From Nocardioides sp. (lineage in GTDB: Bacteria > Actinomycetota > Actinomycetes > Propionibacteriales > Nocardioidaceae), in contig JASLDK010000400.1 of NCBI GenBank assembly GCA_030145945.1, positions 1-15,591 of the forward strand: 15,591 nucleotides of DNA. Direction: 5' to 3'. Each line of letters opens with the position of its first letter. Position 1 is the stretch's first letter. A program made the translations under genes and the position numbers. Positions 1 to 6,197 of this stretch are shown piece after piece. The notes beneath the pieces are model-generated. The model saw only the letters and a list, made by a program, of their open reading frames with translations, did not search any database and was not told where the DNA came from.

Positions 1-235
1 GGGCCTGGACATCGAACTCGGACGGCGCCTTGGCCACCTGCTCCAGGACGAAGTCCGGGTCGAGGAACACCGTGTTGCCCTCCACCCGCTGACCGGCCTT
101 GCGGAAGAGCTCGAGTGCGCGCTCATCCATGAACTCCACGCCGATCTCCGTCATCAGCCTGCGCCACCCCTTGTCGAGGGTCGCCATCGCCTCGGCGGAG
201 AGCACCTCGTAACGCGGCATCCGGTTCTGGAACAT
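1..235 (-). CDS. MttB-family (COG5598) corrinoid methyltransferase, N-terminal part only
   Basis: This is the first 78 residues of a gene that runs off the left edge (start MFQNRMPRYEVLS). The opening resembles the trimethylamine/glycine betaine methyltransferase family: a conserved start, then an early helix (TLDKGWRRLMTEIGVEF) and the segment ALELFRKAGQ. Family members take a methyl group from a methylated amine and pass it to a cognate corrinoid protein in the cytoplasm. Context supports the call strongly, because a corrinoid protein, a methyl-corrinoid:THF methyltransferase and a corrinoid reactivase lie just across the divergent promoter. The ATG at 235 is preceded by a strong Shine-Dalgarno, AGGAGG (complement of 240-245), four bases away. 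The active-site region is outside the window, so I cannot say whether a pyrrolysine (amber) codon is present or which amine is used. Family call likely; substrate unknown. Confidence 0.75.
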   Translation of the reverse strand, partial: MFQNRMPRYEVLSAEAMATLDKGWRRLMTEIGVEFMDERALELFRKAGQRVEGNTVFLDPDFVLEQVAKAPSEFDVQA

Positions 236-252
236 CGGGCCTCCTGTGGTCC

Positions 253-282
253 TTGACGGGGAATCGTTCGGCATCCTAGCCT
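253..282 (+). promoter_or_regulatory. Candidate promoter of the IclR-corrinoid operon, overlapping a divergent -10
   Basis: On the plus strand a TTGACG -35 (253-258) and a TAGCCT -10 (277-282, TAnnnT pattern) are separated by 18 bases, putting a start site near 289-290. On the minus strand TAGGAT (278-273) is a plausible -10 for the MttB gene, although no good -35 is seen for it. The two -10 elements share bases, so polymerase could probably not occupy both promoters at once. Predicted from pattern only. Confidence 0.45.
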
Positions 283-283
283 C

Positions 284-311
284 ATGATGTGGGATCTGAG
301 TTCCACATCAT
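284..311. promoter_or_regulatory. Inverted repeat, candidate IclR operator 1
   Basis: Perfect 9-bp arms ATGATGTGG (284-292) and CCACATCAT (303-311) flank a 10-base centre. The repeat lies in the divergent promoter between the MttB and IclR genes and covers the predicted plus-strand transcription start. A regulator bound here would block the plus-strand promoter. It shares its right arm with the next palindrome. Confidence 0.5.
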
Positions 312-318
312 GGAACTC
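298..318. promoter_or_regulatory. Inverted repeat, candidate IclR operator 2
   Basis: Perfect 8-bp arms GAGTTCCA (298-305) and TGGAACTC (311-318) surround a 5-base centre. The TTCCA/TGGAA half-sites are like those of known IclR-type operators. It overlaps the 284-311 palindrome by 14 bases, so the two are alternative or cooperative sites. Assignment to the adjacent IclR protein is inferred from position. Confidence 0.55.
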
Positions 319-352
319 TTGAGTGAATGGAACCTCCTCTCGTGAGCATCCG

Positions 353-1123
353 ATGAGCGCCACCTCGAGCACCGGCACGCAGGCCGTCGATCGCGCCGCG
401 CTGCTCGTCGCCACGGTCGTGCACGCGGACGAGCCGCTCACCTTCGCGGACCTCCAGTCGGCCTGCGACCTGCCCAAGTCGACGACCTCGCGGATGCTGG
501 CCGCCCTCGAACGCACCGAACTGCTCGAGCGCAACGCCGCCGGGTCCTATGTCGCCGGTCCCCTGTTCTGGCTGTACGCCGCCCGCCACGACCCGTGGGA
601 GGAGCTGGTGCGGCTGGCTCAGGCCACGATGGACAAGGTCGGCACCGACACCGGTGAGACCGTGCACCTCTCGGTGTGTCGGGGCGACCGGGTCGTGCAG
701 GTCGCCCAGGTCGACTCGACGTACCTCCTGGGTACCCGCGACTGGACCGCGGTCGACGTGCCCGCCCACACCTCGGCCCTCGGCAAGGTGATGCTGGCGC
801 ACGGTGTCGTCGACCTTCCCGGCGGCGATCTCGACCAGCCCACGCCGTACACGATCGCCGACCGTGACGCCTTGCGTCGCGAGCTCGCCCAGGTGGTCCG
901 ACGCGGATGGGCCGGCACCGTGGACGAGCTCGAGATCGGGCTGTCCGGCATCGCCGCACCGGTGCGCGGCAGCAATGGAGACGTGGTGGCAGCTCTCGGC
1001 ATCTCGGGCCCCACTCCGCGCCTCGGCGAGCGGCGCGACGAGATCGGAAGAAAGTTGAGCGACCGGGCGGAGCAGCTATCCGGGCTGCTGCGACGGCACA
1101 CGCGCAAGGAGGGTGTGGCATGA
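353..1123 (+). CDS. IclR-family transcriptional regulator
   Basis: The 256-residue protein has the normal IclR layout. A winged helix-turn-helix lies at about residues 27-66 (TFADLQSACDLPKSTTSRMLAAL would be its core, with recognition helix around KSTTSRML). A C-terminal effector-binding domain follows at about 80-250, with the family hallmarks TSALGKVMLA (140-149) and GLSGIAAPV (197-205). It probably binds the palindromes just upstream and controls both the divergent MttB gene and its own operon. The inducer is likely the methylated amine or a pathway product, but this is inference. ATG 353 was chosen because it gives a usual N-terminal length; neither it nor the in-frame GTG at 323 has a convincing Shine-Dalgarno. 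Its stop overlaps the next start (ATGA), so it is translationally coupled to the corrinoid gene. Family call secure. Confidence 0.9.
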   Translation: MSATSSTGTQAVDRAALLVATVVHADEPLTFADLQSACDLPKSTTSRMLAALERTELLERNAAGSYVAGPLFWLYAARHDPWEELVRLAQATMDKVGTDTGETVHLSVCRGDRVVQVAQVDSTYLLGTRDWTAVDVPAHTSALGKVMLAHGVVDLPGGDLDQPTPYTIADRDALRRELAQVVRRGWAGTVDELEIGLSGIAAPVRGSNGDVVAALGISGPTPRLGERRDEIGRKLSDRAEQLSGLLRRHTRKEGVA

Positions 1124-1785
1124 CCCCAGAAGAGATCCTGCAGAGCCTGTACGACGAGACGCTGGTGGGCAACGCGCCGCGCGTGCTGGAGCTGACCAAC
1201 GACGGGCTCGGGCTCGACATGGAGCCCCAGACACTCCTCTTCGACGCACTGATCCCCTCGCTCGAGGAGGTCGGGGCCCGCTTCGAGCGCGGCGACTTCT
1301 TCGTGCCCGAGATGCTCATCGCCGGCCGCGCGATGGCCGGCGCCATGGAGCGACTGCGACCGCTGCTCGCCGAGACCGGCGTCGAGACGATCGGGAAGTT
1401 CCTGATGGGCACGGTCAAGGGCGACGTCCACGACATCGGGAAGAACCTCGTCAACATCATGCTCGAGGGCGCCGGCTTCGAGGTGATCGACCTCGGCGTG
1501 CAGGTGGCGCCGGAGAAGTTCGTCGCCGCGATCGAGGAGCACCAGCCCGACATCGTCGGATTCTCTGCCTTCCTCACCACCACGATGCCGATGTTCAAGG
1601 CCAACATGAATGCGCTCGAGAAGGCCGGCATCCGCAGTGACGTCATCGTCATGGTGGGCGGCGCCCCGGTCACCCAGGAGTACGCCGACGCAGTGGGCGC
1701 CGACGGTTATGCGGCCGACGCGTCGCAGACCGTCAAGCGCGCGAAGGCGTTGCTCCACGAGAAGCGCGCGAAGGTTCCTGCATGA
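1120..1785 (+). CDS. Corrinoid (methylcobamide-carrying) protein of a methyltransferase system
   Basis: The 221-residue protein is a typical methyltransferase cognate corrinoid protein of the MttC/MtgC type. A helical cap domain spans about residues 1-88 (B12-binding 2) and is followed by a Rossmann-like B12-binding domain. The cobalt-ligating signature DVHDIG is at 102-107, with His104 as lower axial ligand. The downstream cobamide-contact motifs are FSAFLTTT (148-155), MVGGAPVT (178-185) and GADGYAAD (193-200). It would accept a methyl group from the MttB-type enzyme and carry it to the next gene product. It overlaps both neighbours by ATGA junctions, so stoichiometric co-expression is likely. 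Length matches the family. Molecular role secure; the exact partner substrate is not known. Confidence 0.93.
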   Translation: MTPEEILQSLYDETLVGNAPRVLELTNDGLGLDMEPQTLLFDALIPSLEEVGARFERGDFFVPEMLIAGRAMAGAMERLRPLLAETGVETIGKFLMGTVKGDVHDIGKNLVNIMLEGAGFEVIDLGVQVAPEKFVAAIEEHQPDIVGFSAFLTTTMPMFKANMNALEKAGIRSDVIVMVGGAPVTQEYADAVGADGYAADASQTVKRAKALLHEKRAKVPA

Positions 1786-2660
1786 ACCCCGCGCCCCATC
1801 TCGAGACCCGGCTCCGCTCGGCCACCCAGGAGGTCGTGATCGGGCACGACACCCGTTTCTGCCTGATCGGCGAGCGGATCAACCCGACCGGGCGCCGGAT
1901 CTTCCAGGAGCAACTGCGGGCCGGAGACCTGTCTGCGATCGAACGTGATGTTCAGGCGCAGGTCGAGGGTGGCGCGGACGTGCTCGACGTCAACATGGGC
2001 GTCCCGCTCACTGACGAGGCCGATCTGCTCGCCAAGGCGATCACCATGGTGCAGAAGATCACCGACAAGCCGATCTGCATCGACTCCTCCGTGGTCGAGG
2101 CGTTGGAGGCCGGTCTGTCGGTCTATCAGGGCCGGGCGCTGGTCAACTCGATCACCGCCGAGGACGAGCGGATGGCGCAGATCCTGCCGTTGGTCAAGAA
2201 GTACGACGCCGCGATCATCGCCCTGCCCAACGACGAGGACGAGATCCCGATGGAGGTCGAGAAGCGGATCGAGCTGACCCGCAAGATCATTCGGGTCGCG
2301 ACCACGGAGTACGGCATCGACCAGGCCGACATCGTGATCGACCCGCTCGCCATGCCGATCGGTGCCGACGGGACCGTCGCGCTGACCTTCTTCGAGACCG
2401 TACGACGGATCCGCGACGAGTTCGGCGTCAACATGACCTGCGGCGCCTCGAACGTCTCCTTCGGAATGCCGTCGCGGCATGCCCTGGGAGCCGGTTTCCT
2501 GCCGATGGCCATGCAGGCCGGCCTGACCTCCGCGATCATGGACACCCGCACACCCCAGATCGTGGAGGCCGTCAAGGCCGCCGACGTGTTGCTCGGCCAT
2601 GACGAGTGGGGCGGAGCGTGGATCGCCGCGCACCGGGCCCGGCAGGCGGCCCAGGCGTGA
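1782..2660 (+). CDS. Methyl-corrinoid:tetrahydrofolate methyltransferase (pterin-binding, MtgA/CmuB-like)
   Basis: The 292-residue protein is a pterin-binding TIM barrel of the dihydropteroate synthase/MeTr family. The opening motif IGERINPTGRR (29-39), Asp69 in LDVNMG (68-73), NSIT (122-125), IDPLA (186-190) and GASNVSFG (221-228) are the usual folate-contact segments. It should transfer the methyl group from the corrinoid protein to tetrahydrofolate, giving 5-methyl-THF. MtgA (glycine betaine) and CmuB (chloromethane) play this part in related systems. The length fits a stand-alone enzyme and not the MetH domain. The start overlaps the corrinoid stop by ATGA. The direction of transfer is inferred from the neighbourhood. 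Confidence 0.9.
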   Translation: MNPAPHLETRLRSATQEVVIGHDTRFCLIGERINPTGRRIFQEQLRAGDLSAIERDVQAQVEGGADVLDVNMGVPLTDEADLLAKAITMVQKITDKPICIDSSVVEALEAGLSVYQGRALVNSITAEDERMAQILPLVKKYDAAIIALPNDEDEIPMEVEKRIELTRKIIRVATTEYGIDQADIVIDPLAMPIGADGTVALTFFETVRRIRDEFGVNMTCGASNVSFGMPSRHALGAGFLPMAMQAGLTSAIMDTRTPQIVEAVKAADVLLGHDEWGGAWIAAHRARQAAQA

Positions 2661-2667
2661 GGCACGG

Positions 2668-4629
2668 ATGACCTCCGACTCCGAGCCTGCAGGTCCGGAC
2701 TTCTCGCTCGACCAGGTCGGTCGGGAGGGGCTGGTGGCCAGCCCCGGCACCGAGTTGGCGACCCACGACGGCACGGGCCGGGTGGAGTTGTCCTTCACCG
2801 TCGAGGACGCGGGCGGAGCCCCACCGACCCAGCGCAGCGTGCGGGTCCCGCCGGGCGTGACGGTGTTCGACTCCGCGTCGTGGAACGGCATCGCGATCGA
2901 CTCCACGTGCGGCGGTCACGGCACTTGCCACAAGTGCAAGGTGCGCGTCGACACCGCCACACCCATCTCGCGGCACGACGTCCGCACCTTCAGCCGCGAC
3001 CAGCTGGACGCCGGTTGGCGGCTGGCATGCCTGGTCCAGGCGACGCGGGACCTCAAGGTCGACGTACCCCCGCTGACGACGCGCCCGAAGGCGGCGACCG
3101 TCGGCGTCGGACGTCAGGTGATCCTGCGCCCCGCCGTGCAGAAGAGGTACGTCGAACTGGCGGAGCCGGACCTCTCCGACCAACGCACCGACATCGACCG
3201 GCTGCTGGCGGCGATCGATGACCTCGCACCGCAGCCCGACCTGCACGCCCTGCGGCGGCTGCCGCAGGTGCTGCGATCGGCCGACTGGAAGGTCACGGCG
3301 GTCGTCGTCGACGAGGTGCTGGTCGACGTCGAACCCGGTGACACCACGGCCCACCGCTTTGCGATCGCCTTCGACCTCGGCACCACCACCGTCGTCGCGA
3401 CCCTGCTCGACGTCGCTCTCGGGACGCCCGTCGGCGTCGCGTCGATGCTCAACAAGCAGCAGCCGTACGGCGGTGACGTGATCACCCGGATCAGCGCGAC
3501 GATGCTGGACCCGGAGGCCCTGCCGCGGCTGCAGCAGGCGGCCTCGGCGACCCTCGCCGAACTGGCCGCGCAGGTCTGCCGCGAGGGCGAGGTCGATCCG
3601 CAGCACGTCTATGAGGTCGCGATCGCCGGCAACGCCACGATGACGGCGCTGGTGCTCGGCATCGATCCCGAACCGCTCGGCGTCGCGCCGTTCGTGATGT
3701 CCACCGCCCAGCCACCGACCGTGCTGGCCAGCGACATGGGTCTCGAGCTCCATCCGCGAGCGCGGGCCGTCTTCTTCCCGGCGCTCGGCGCCTACGTCGG
3801 CGGCGACATCGTGGCCGGGATGCTCGCCACCGGCATGGACCGCGACAAGCGGACGCGGTTGTTCATCGACGTCGGCACCAACTGCGAGATCGCCGTCAGC
3901 GACGGCGATCGGATCCTGTCGACCGCGGCCCCGGCCGGACCCGCGTTCGAGGGCGGTGCGATCCGGTGCGGCATGCGTGCCGCTGACGGCGCGATCGAGG
4001 TGATCAAGCTCGGCACGACCCCCGAGGATGCCGTCCAGCTCGGCGTGATCGGCGACGTCGAGCCGAAGGGCCTGTGCGGCTCCGGGCTGGTCGACGCCGT
4101 GGCCGAGCTGGTGCGGGTCGGCCTGCTGGACGCCTCCGGACGATTCGTCCCCAACGAGCACGCCCCCGAGGTGGCGCCTGCGTTGGCGGACCGTCTCACC
4201 CGGGTCGGCGAGGAGAGGGTCTTCGTGCTGCACCGCCCGCAGCCGGACTCACCGGCCGAGGAGTGCGTGGTCCTCTCCCAACGCGACGTGCGCGAGCTGC
4301 AGTTCGCGAAGGCGGCGATCTCCACGGGCTGGACGCTGCTGCTCGAGGAGCTCGGTCTGGAGCATCGCGATGTCCAGCAGGTGCTGATGGCGGGATCCTT
4401 CGGCAGCTACATCTCCCCCGCGTCGGCCATCCGGATCGGGCTGGTGCCGAAGCTGCCGGTGCTCCGCATCGTCTCGGCCGGCAACGTCGCCGGCGAAGGA
4501 GCGAAGATGGCACTGTTGTCCGTGCGCGAGCGGGCGGGTGCGGCGGCCCTGTTGCGGGAGGTGACCTATGTCGAGCTCTCGGACCGTCCCGACTTCAACG
4601 ACCGGTTCGTCGACCAGCTCTCGTTCTGA
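2668..4629 (+). CDS. RACo-like corrinoid reactivator: 2Fe-2S plus ASKHA (DUF4445) protein
   Basis: This 653-residue protein matches reductive activators of corrinoid proteins. An N-terminal plant-type 2Fe-2S domain occupies roughly residues 40-135. Its cluster ligands are Cys81, Cys87 and Cys90 (C-x5-C-x2-C) and Cys121 (RLACLVQA). A linker follows, then an ASKHA ATPase-like domain with FDLGTTTVV (235-243), FIDVGTNCEIAV (399-410), GLCGSGLVD (468-476) and MAGSFGSYI (574-582). The family uses ATP and an electron donor to reduce inactive cob(II)alamin back to cob(I)alamin, a need created when the super-reduced cofactor is accidentally oxidised. ATG 2668 lies seven bases after the previous stop. 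An upstream start in the same frame would overlap the previous gene by about 60 bases and is less likely. Role secure; electron donor unknown. Confidence 0.9.
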   Translation: MTSDSEPAGPDFSLDQVGREGLVASPGTELATHDGTGRVELSFTVEDAGGAPPTQRSVRVPPGVTVFDSASWNGIAIDSTCGGHGTCHKCKVRVDTATPISRHDVRTFSRDQLDAGWRLACLVQATRDLKVDVPPLTTRPKAATVGVGRQVILRPAVQKRYVELAEPDLSDQRTDIDRLLAAIDDLAPQPDLHALRRLPQVLRSADWKVTAVVVDEVLVDVEPGDTTAHRFAIAFDLGTTTVVATLLDVALGTPVGVASMLNKQQPYGGDVITRISATMLDPEALPRLQQAASATLAELAAQVCREGEVDPQHVYEVAIAGNATMTALVLGIDPEPLGVAPFVMSTAQPPTVLASDMGLELHPRARAVFFPALGAYVGGDIVAGMLATGMDRDKRTRLFIDVGTNCEIAVSDGDRILSTAAPAGPAFEGGAIRCGMRAADGAIEVIKLGTTPEDAVQLGVIGDVEPKGLCGSGLVDAVAELVRVGLLDASGRFVPNEHAPEVAPALADRLTRVGEERVFVLHRPQPDSPAEECVVLSQRDVRELQFAKAAISTGWTLLLEELGLEHRDVQQVLMAGSFGSYISPASAIRIGLVPKLPVLRIVSAGNVAGEGAKMALLSVRERAGAAALLREVTYVELSDRPDFNDRFVDQLSF

Positions 4630-5227
4630 GCCCGAGCCCGGGCCGCTGGACCTGATCGCCTGCGGTGCGCTCGCACAGCCCGCCGCGGAGATCGCCGTAC
4701 GCCGTGGCTGGCCGATCACCGTGCATCCGCTCCCCCCACTGCTGCACAACCAGCCGCACCTGATCGCCGGAGAGGTCCGGGCACTGGCCCAGCGGCTGCT
4801 GGCGGAGCGTCGCCGCGTCGCGATCGGGTACGCCGACTGCGGCACCTACGGCGCGCTCGATGAGGTGTGTGCCGAGCTCGGCATCGAGAGGCTGCCCGGA
4901 CTGCACTGCTATGACGTGATCGCTGGGCCCGGGCGGCTGGCGCAGATGTTCGAGGACCAGCCCGGCACCTACGTGCTGACCGACTTCCTGGTGCGCTCCT
5001 TCGCGCGGACCGTCGTGCGGGAGCTGGGACTGGACCGCTATCCCGAGCTGCGCAGCGACTACTTCGGCGCCTACACCCGGGTCGTGTGGCTGGCTGAACA
5101 GCCCGACGACGAGCTGCGACGTCTCGCGGAAGAGGCGGCTGCGACCATCGGGCTGCCGCTCACCGTCATCAACACCGGTCAGGCCGGGTTGGAGGGCGCG
5201 CTCGCTGCGCTGGTCACTCACGCATGA
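4568..5227 (+). CDS. DUF1638 family protein linked to corrinoid methyltransfer
   Basis: This 219-residue protein resembles DUF1638, a family of unknown biochemistry, to my knowledge often found beside MttB-type genes. Conserved-looking motifs each carry a cysteine: LIACGAL (Cys32), YADCGTYG (Cys91) and GLHCYDVIAG (Cys114, next to His113). LLHNQPHLI (58-66) adds two more histidines. This arrangement could bind a metal or cofactor, but that is inference. ATG 4568 has an excellent Shine-Dalgarno (GGGAGGTGA, 4556-4564) inside the end of the reactivator gene, giving a 62-base overlap. The first 25 or so residues are Ser/Thr-rich, so the fold probably starts near Pro26. Its 3' end overlaps the convergent reductase gene by 14 bases. 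Co-expression suggests a role in delivering, maintaining or sensing the methyl-transfer system. Confidence 0.8.
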   Translation: MSSSRTVPTSTTGSSTSSRSEPEPGPLDLIACGALAQPAAEIAVRRGWPITVHPLPPLLHNQPHLIAGEVRALAQRLLAERRRVAIGYADCGTYGALDEVCAELGIERLPGLHCYDVIAGPGRLAQMFEDQPGTYVLTDFLVRSFARTVVRELGLDRYPELRSDYFGAYTRVVWLAEQPDDELRRLAEEAAATIGLPLTVINTGQAGLEGALAALVTHA

Positions 5228-6059
5228 GCCGGGCCAACCAGCCCTGACGCCACGCCTCGGTCTCCGCCACCTGGTTGAAGGTGTAGACGTGCAGCCCGCT
5301 CACCCGCATCAACGGGTCGCCCAGGGTGGGAGCGCACTTCTCGATGAACGACTCGCCCGTGAACCCGCCGGGCGCGACCAGACGGGTCATCAGCCCCTTC
5401 TGCTTGGCCAGGAACCTGGTCGAGTCGCCCACGCCGATCTTGGTGGCCATGCCGAGCAGCTTGGTCCGCTCGACCGGTCCGGGGGCACCGAGGATGAGCG
5501 GAAGCTCGATGCCGCGTCGGCGTACCCGTTGCAACCAGTCCTTGATCACCGCCGGGTCGAAGGTGAGGTTGCTGACGATGTGGGTGGCGTGCCTGCGCTT
5601 GTCCCACATCGACTGCACGGTCAGGTCGTCGTGGATCTTCGGATGGCTCTCGGGATAGCCGGTCACACCGACGTGCGCGAACGGGCTGCCGATGGCCGTC
5701 AGGTCCTCCAGCAGCGACAGGGCGTCCTTGTAGTCGCCGACCGGATCGGCGTCGCCACCGGGGACGAAGACGTTGGTGATCCCCGCTCCCGTCAGCCGCG
5801 TGGCGATCTCGGTCAACTCGGCACGACCGCTCACCATCCGCGCCGCGATGTGCGGCACCACGGTGTAGCCGGCCTCAGTCAGTCGCTCTGCGGTGCCGAT
5901 GGTCCGCTCGAGGCCCATGGACGGCGAGGCGGTGACCGTCAACGGGACCGACGTCGGGACCGACTCGCGCACCTTCTCCTCGATCGTGGCGGTCGGGAGG
6001 ATCTCGTAGCGCGCGCTGGTCAGCAGTCGGCGTACCGTCTCACGCTCAGCGCTGCGCAT
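5214..6059 (-). CDS. Methylenetetrahydrofolate reductase family protein
   Basis: The 281-residue protein resembles MetF-type TIM-barrel flavoenzymes that interconvert 5-methyl-THF and 5,10-methylene-THF. The segments PGGDADP (100-106, aligning with the FAD-contacting Asp loop) and GVTGYPESHP (131-140, like the GYPExHP motif) support the family. The N-terminal YEILPT (18-23) sits where E. coli MetF has FEFFPP, keeping the catalytic Glu as Glu19 but losing the aromatic residues. It is therefore a divergent member. In this context it may run in the oxidative direction, feeding amine-derived methyl groups into the one-carbon pool, as MetF2 does in chloromethane users. ATG 6059 lacks a clear Shine-Dalgarno, and no upstream in-frame start exists before a stop. 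A short ORF with a strong ribosome site overlaps it. Its 3' end overlaps the DUF1638 gene convergently. Confidence 0.8.
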   Translation of the reverse strand: MRSAERETVRRLLTSARYEILPTATIEEKVRESVPTSVPLTVTASPSMGLERTIGTAERLTEAGYTVVPHIAARMVSGRAELTEIATRLTGAGITNVFVPGGDADPVGDYKDALSLLEDLTAIGSPFAHVGVTGYPESHPKIHDDLTVQSMWDKRRHATHIVSNLTFDPAVIKDWLQRVRRRGIELPLILGAPGPVERTKLLGMATKIGVGDSTRFLAKQKGLMTRLVAPGGFTGESFIEKCAPTLGDPLMRVSGLHVYTFNQVAETEAWRQGWLARLMRE

Positions 6060-6096
6060 GAGGACCCGCCACTCGGTCCGACGTCACCTCGACCAT
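6046..6096 (-). CDS. Putative 16-codon upstream ORF overlapping the reductase start
   Basis: ATG at 6096 follows a strong Shine-Dalgarno (GGGGAGGAG, complement of 6102-6110) and encodes MVEVTSDRVAGPHAQR before a TGA. It is out of frame with the reductase and ends 13 bases inside it. Ribosomes ending here could restart at ATG 6059, which has no good site of its own. The alternative is a one-base error in the sequence that hides a longer N-terminus of the reductase. Confidence 0.35.
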   Translation of the reverse strand: MVEVTSDRVAGPHAQR

Positions 6097-6122
6097 GTCG
6101 GCTCCTCCCCCGCACCACGGAC

Positions 6123-6158
6123 GTTGCGCTCTCCGCAACGCGCTGCGGAAGACGCAAC
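6123..6158 (-). promoter_or_regulatory. Hairpin in the leader of the reductase gene
   Basis: On the minus strand GTTGCG pairs with CGCAAC, and an inner CCGCA pairs with TGCGG around a GCGCGT loop. A four-base internal segment joins the two stems with mostly G-U or A-U pairs. An alternative 7-bp stem (CGTTGCG/CGCAACG, 6122-6140) uses part of the same sequence. No U-run follows, so it is not an ordinary terminator. It lies between the predicted promoter and the upstream ORF, so it may affect leader folding. It could instead be a DNA operator. Confidence 0.4.
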
Positions 6159-6159
6159 T

Positions 6160-6189
6160 AGAATCCTCCCGGAGGATCACTCACGTCAA
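6160..6189 (-). promoter_or_regulatory. Candidate promoter of the reductase gene with a palindrome in its spacer
   Basis: On the minus strand TTGACG (-35, complement of 6184-6189) is 18 bases from GATTCT (-10-like, complement of 6160-6165). The spacer contains most of a perfect 15-bp palindrome, ATCCTCC-C-GGAGGAT (6163-6177). Such a position is typical of a repressor operator. The bound protein is not identifiable; the arms do not resemble the IclR-type or Lrp-type motifs elsewhere in the window. Confidence 0.4.
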
Positions 6190-6197
6190 GGTGTTCC

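Noticed and set aside
2572..4233. Minus-strand open frame of 553 codons opposite the reactivase gene
   Set aside because: Antisense to a gene with clear 2Fe-2S and ASKHA motifs. The translation is Arg/Asp/Gly/His-rich without recognisable domains.
6122..6140. CGTTGCG-N5-CGCAACG hairpin as a terminator of the secreted protein gene
   Set aside because: No T-rich tract follows in the direction of transcription, and it lies in the leader downstream of a promoter-like sequence. A leader or operator role fits better.
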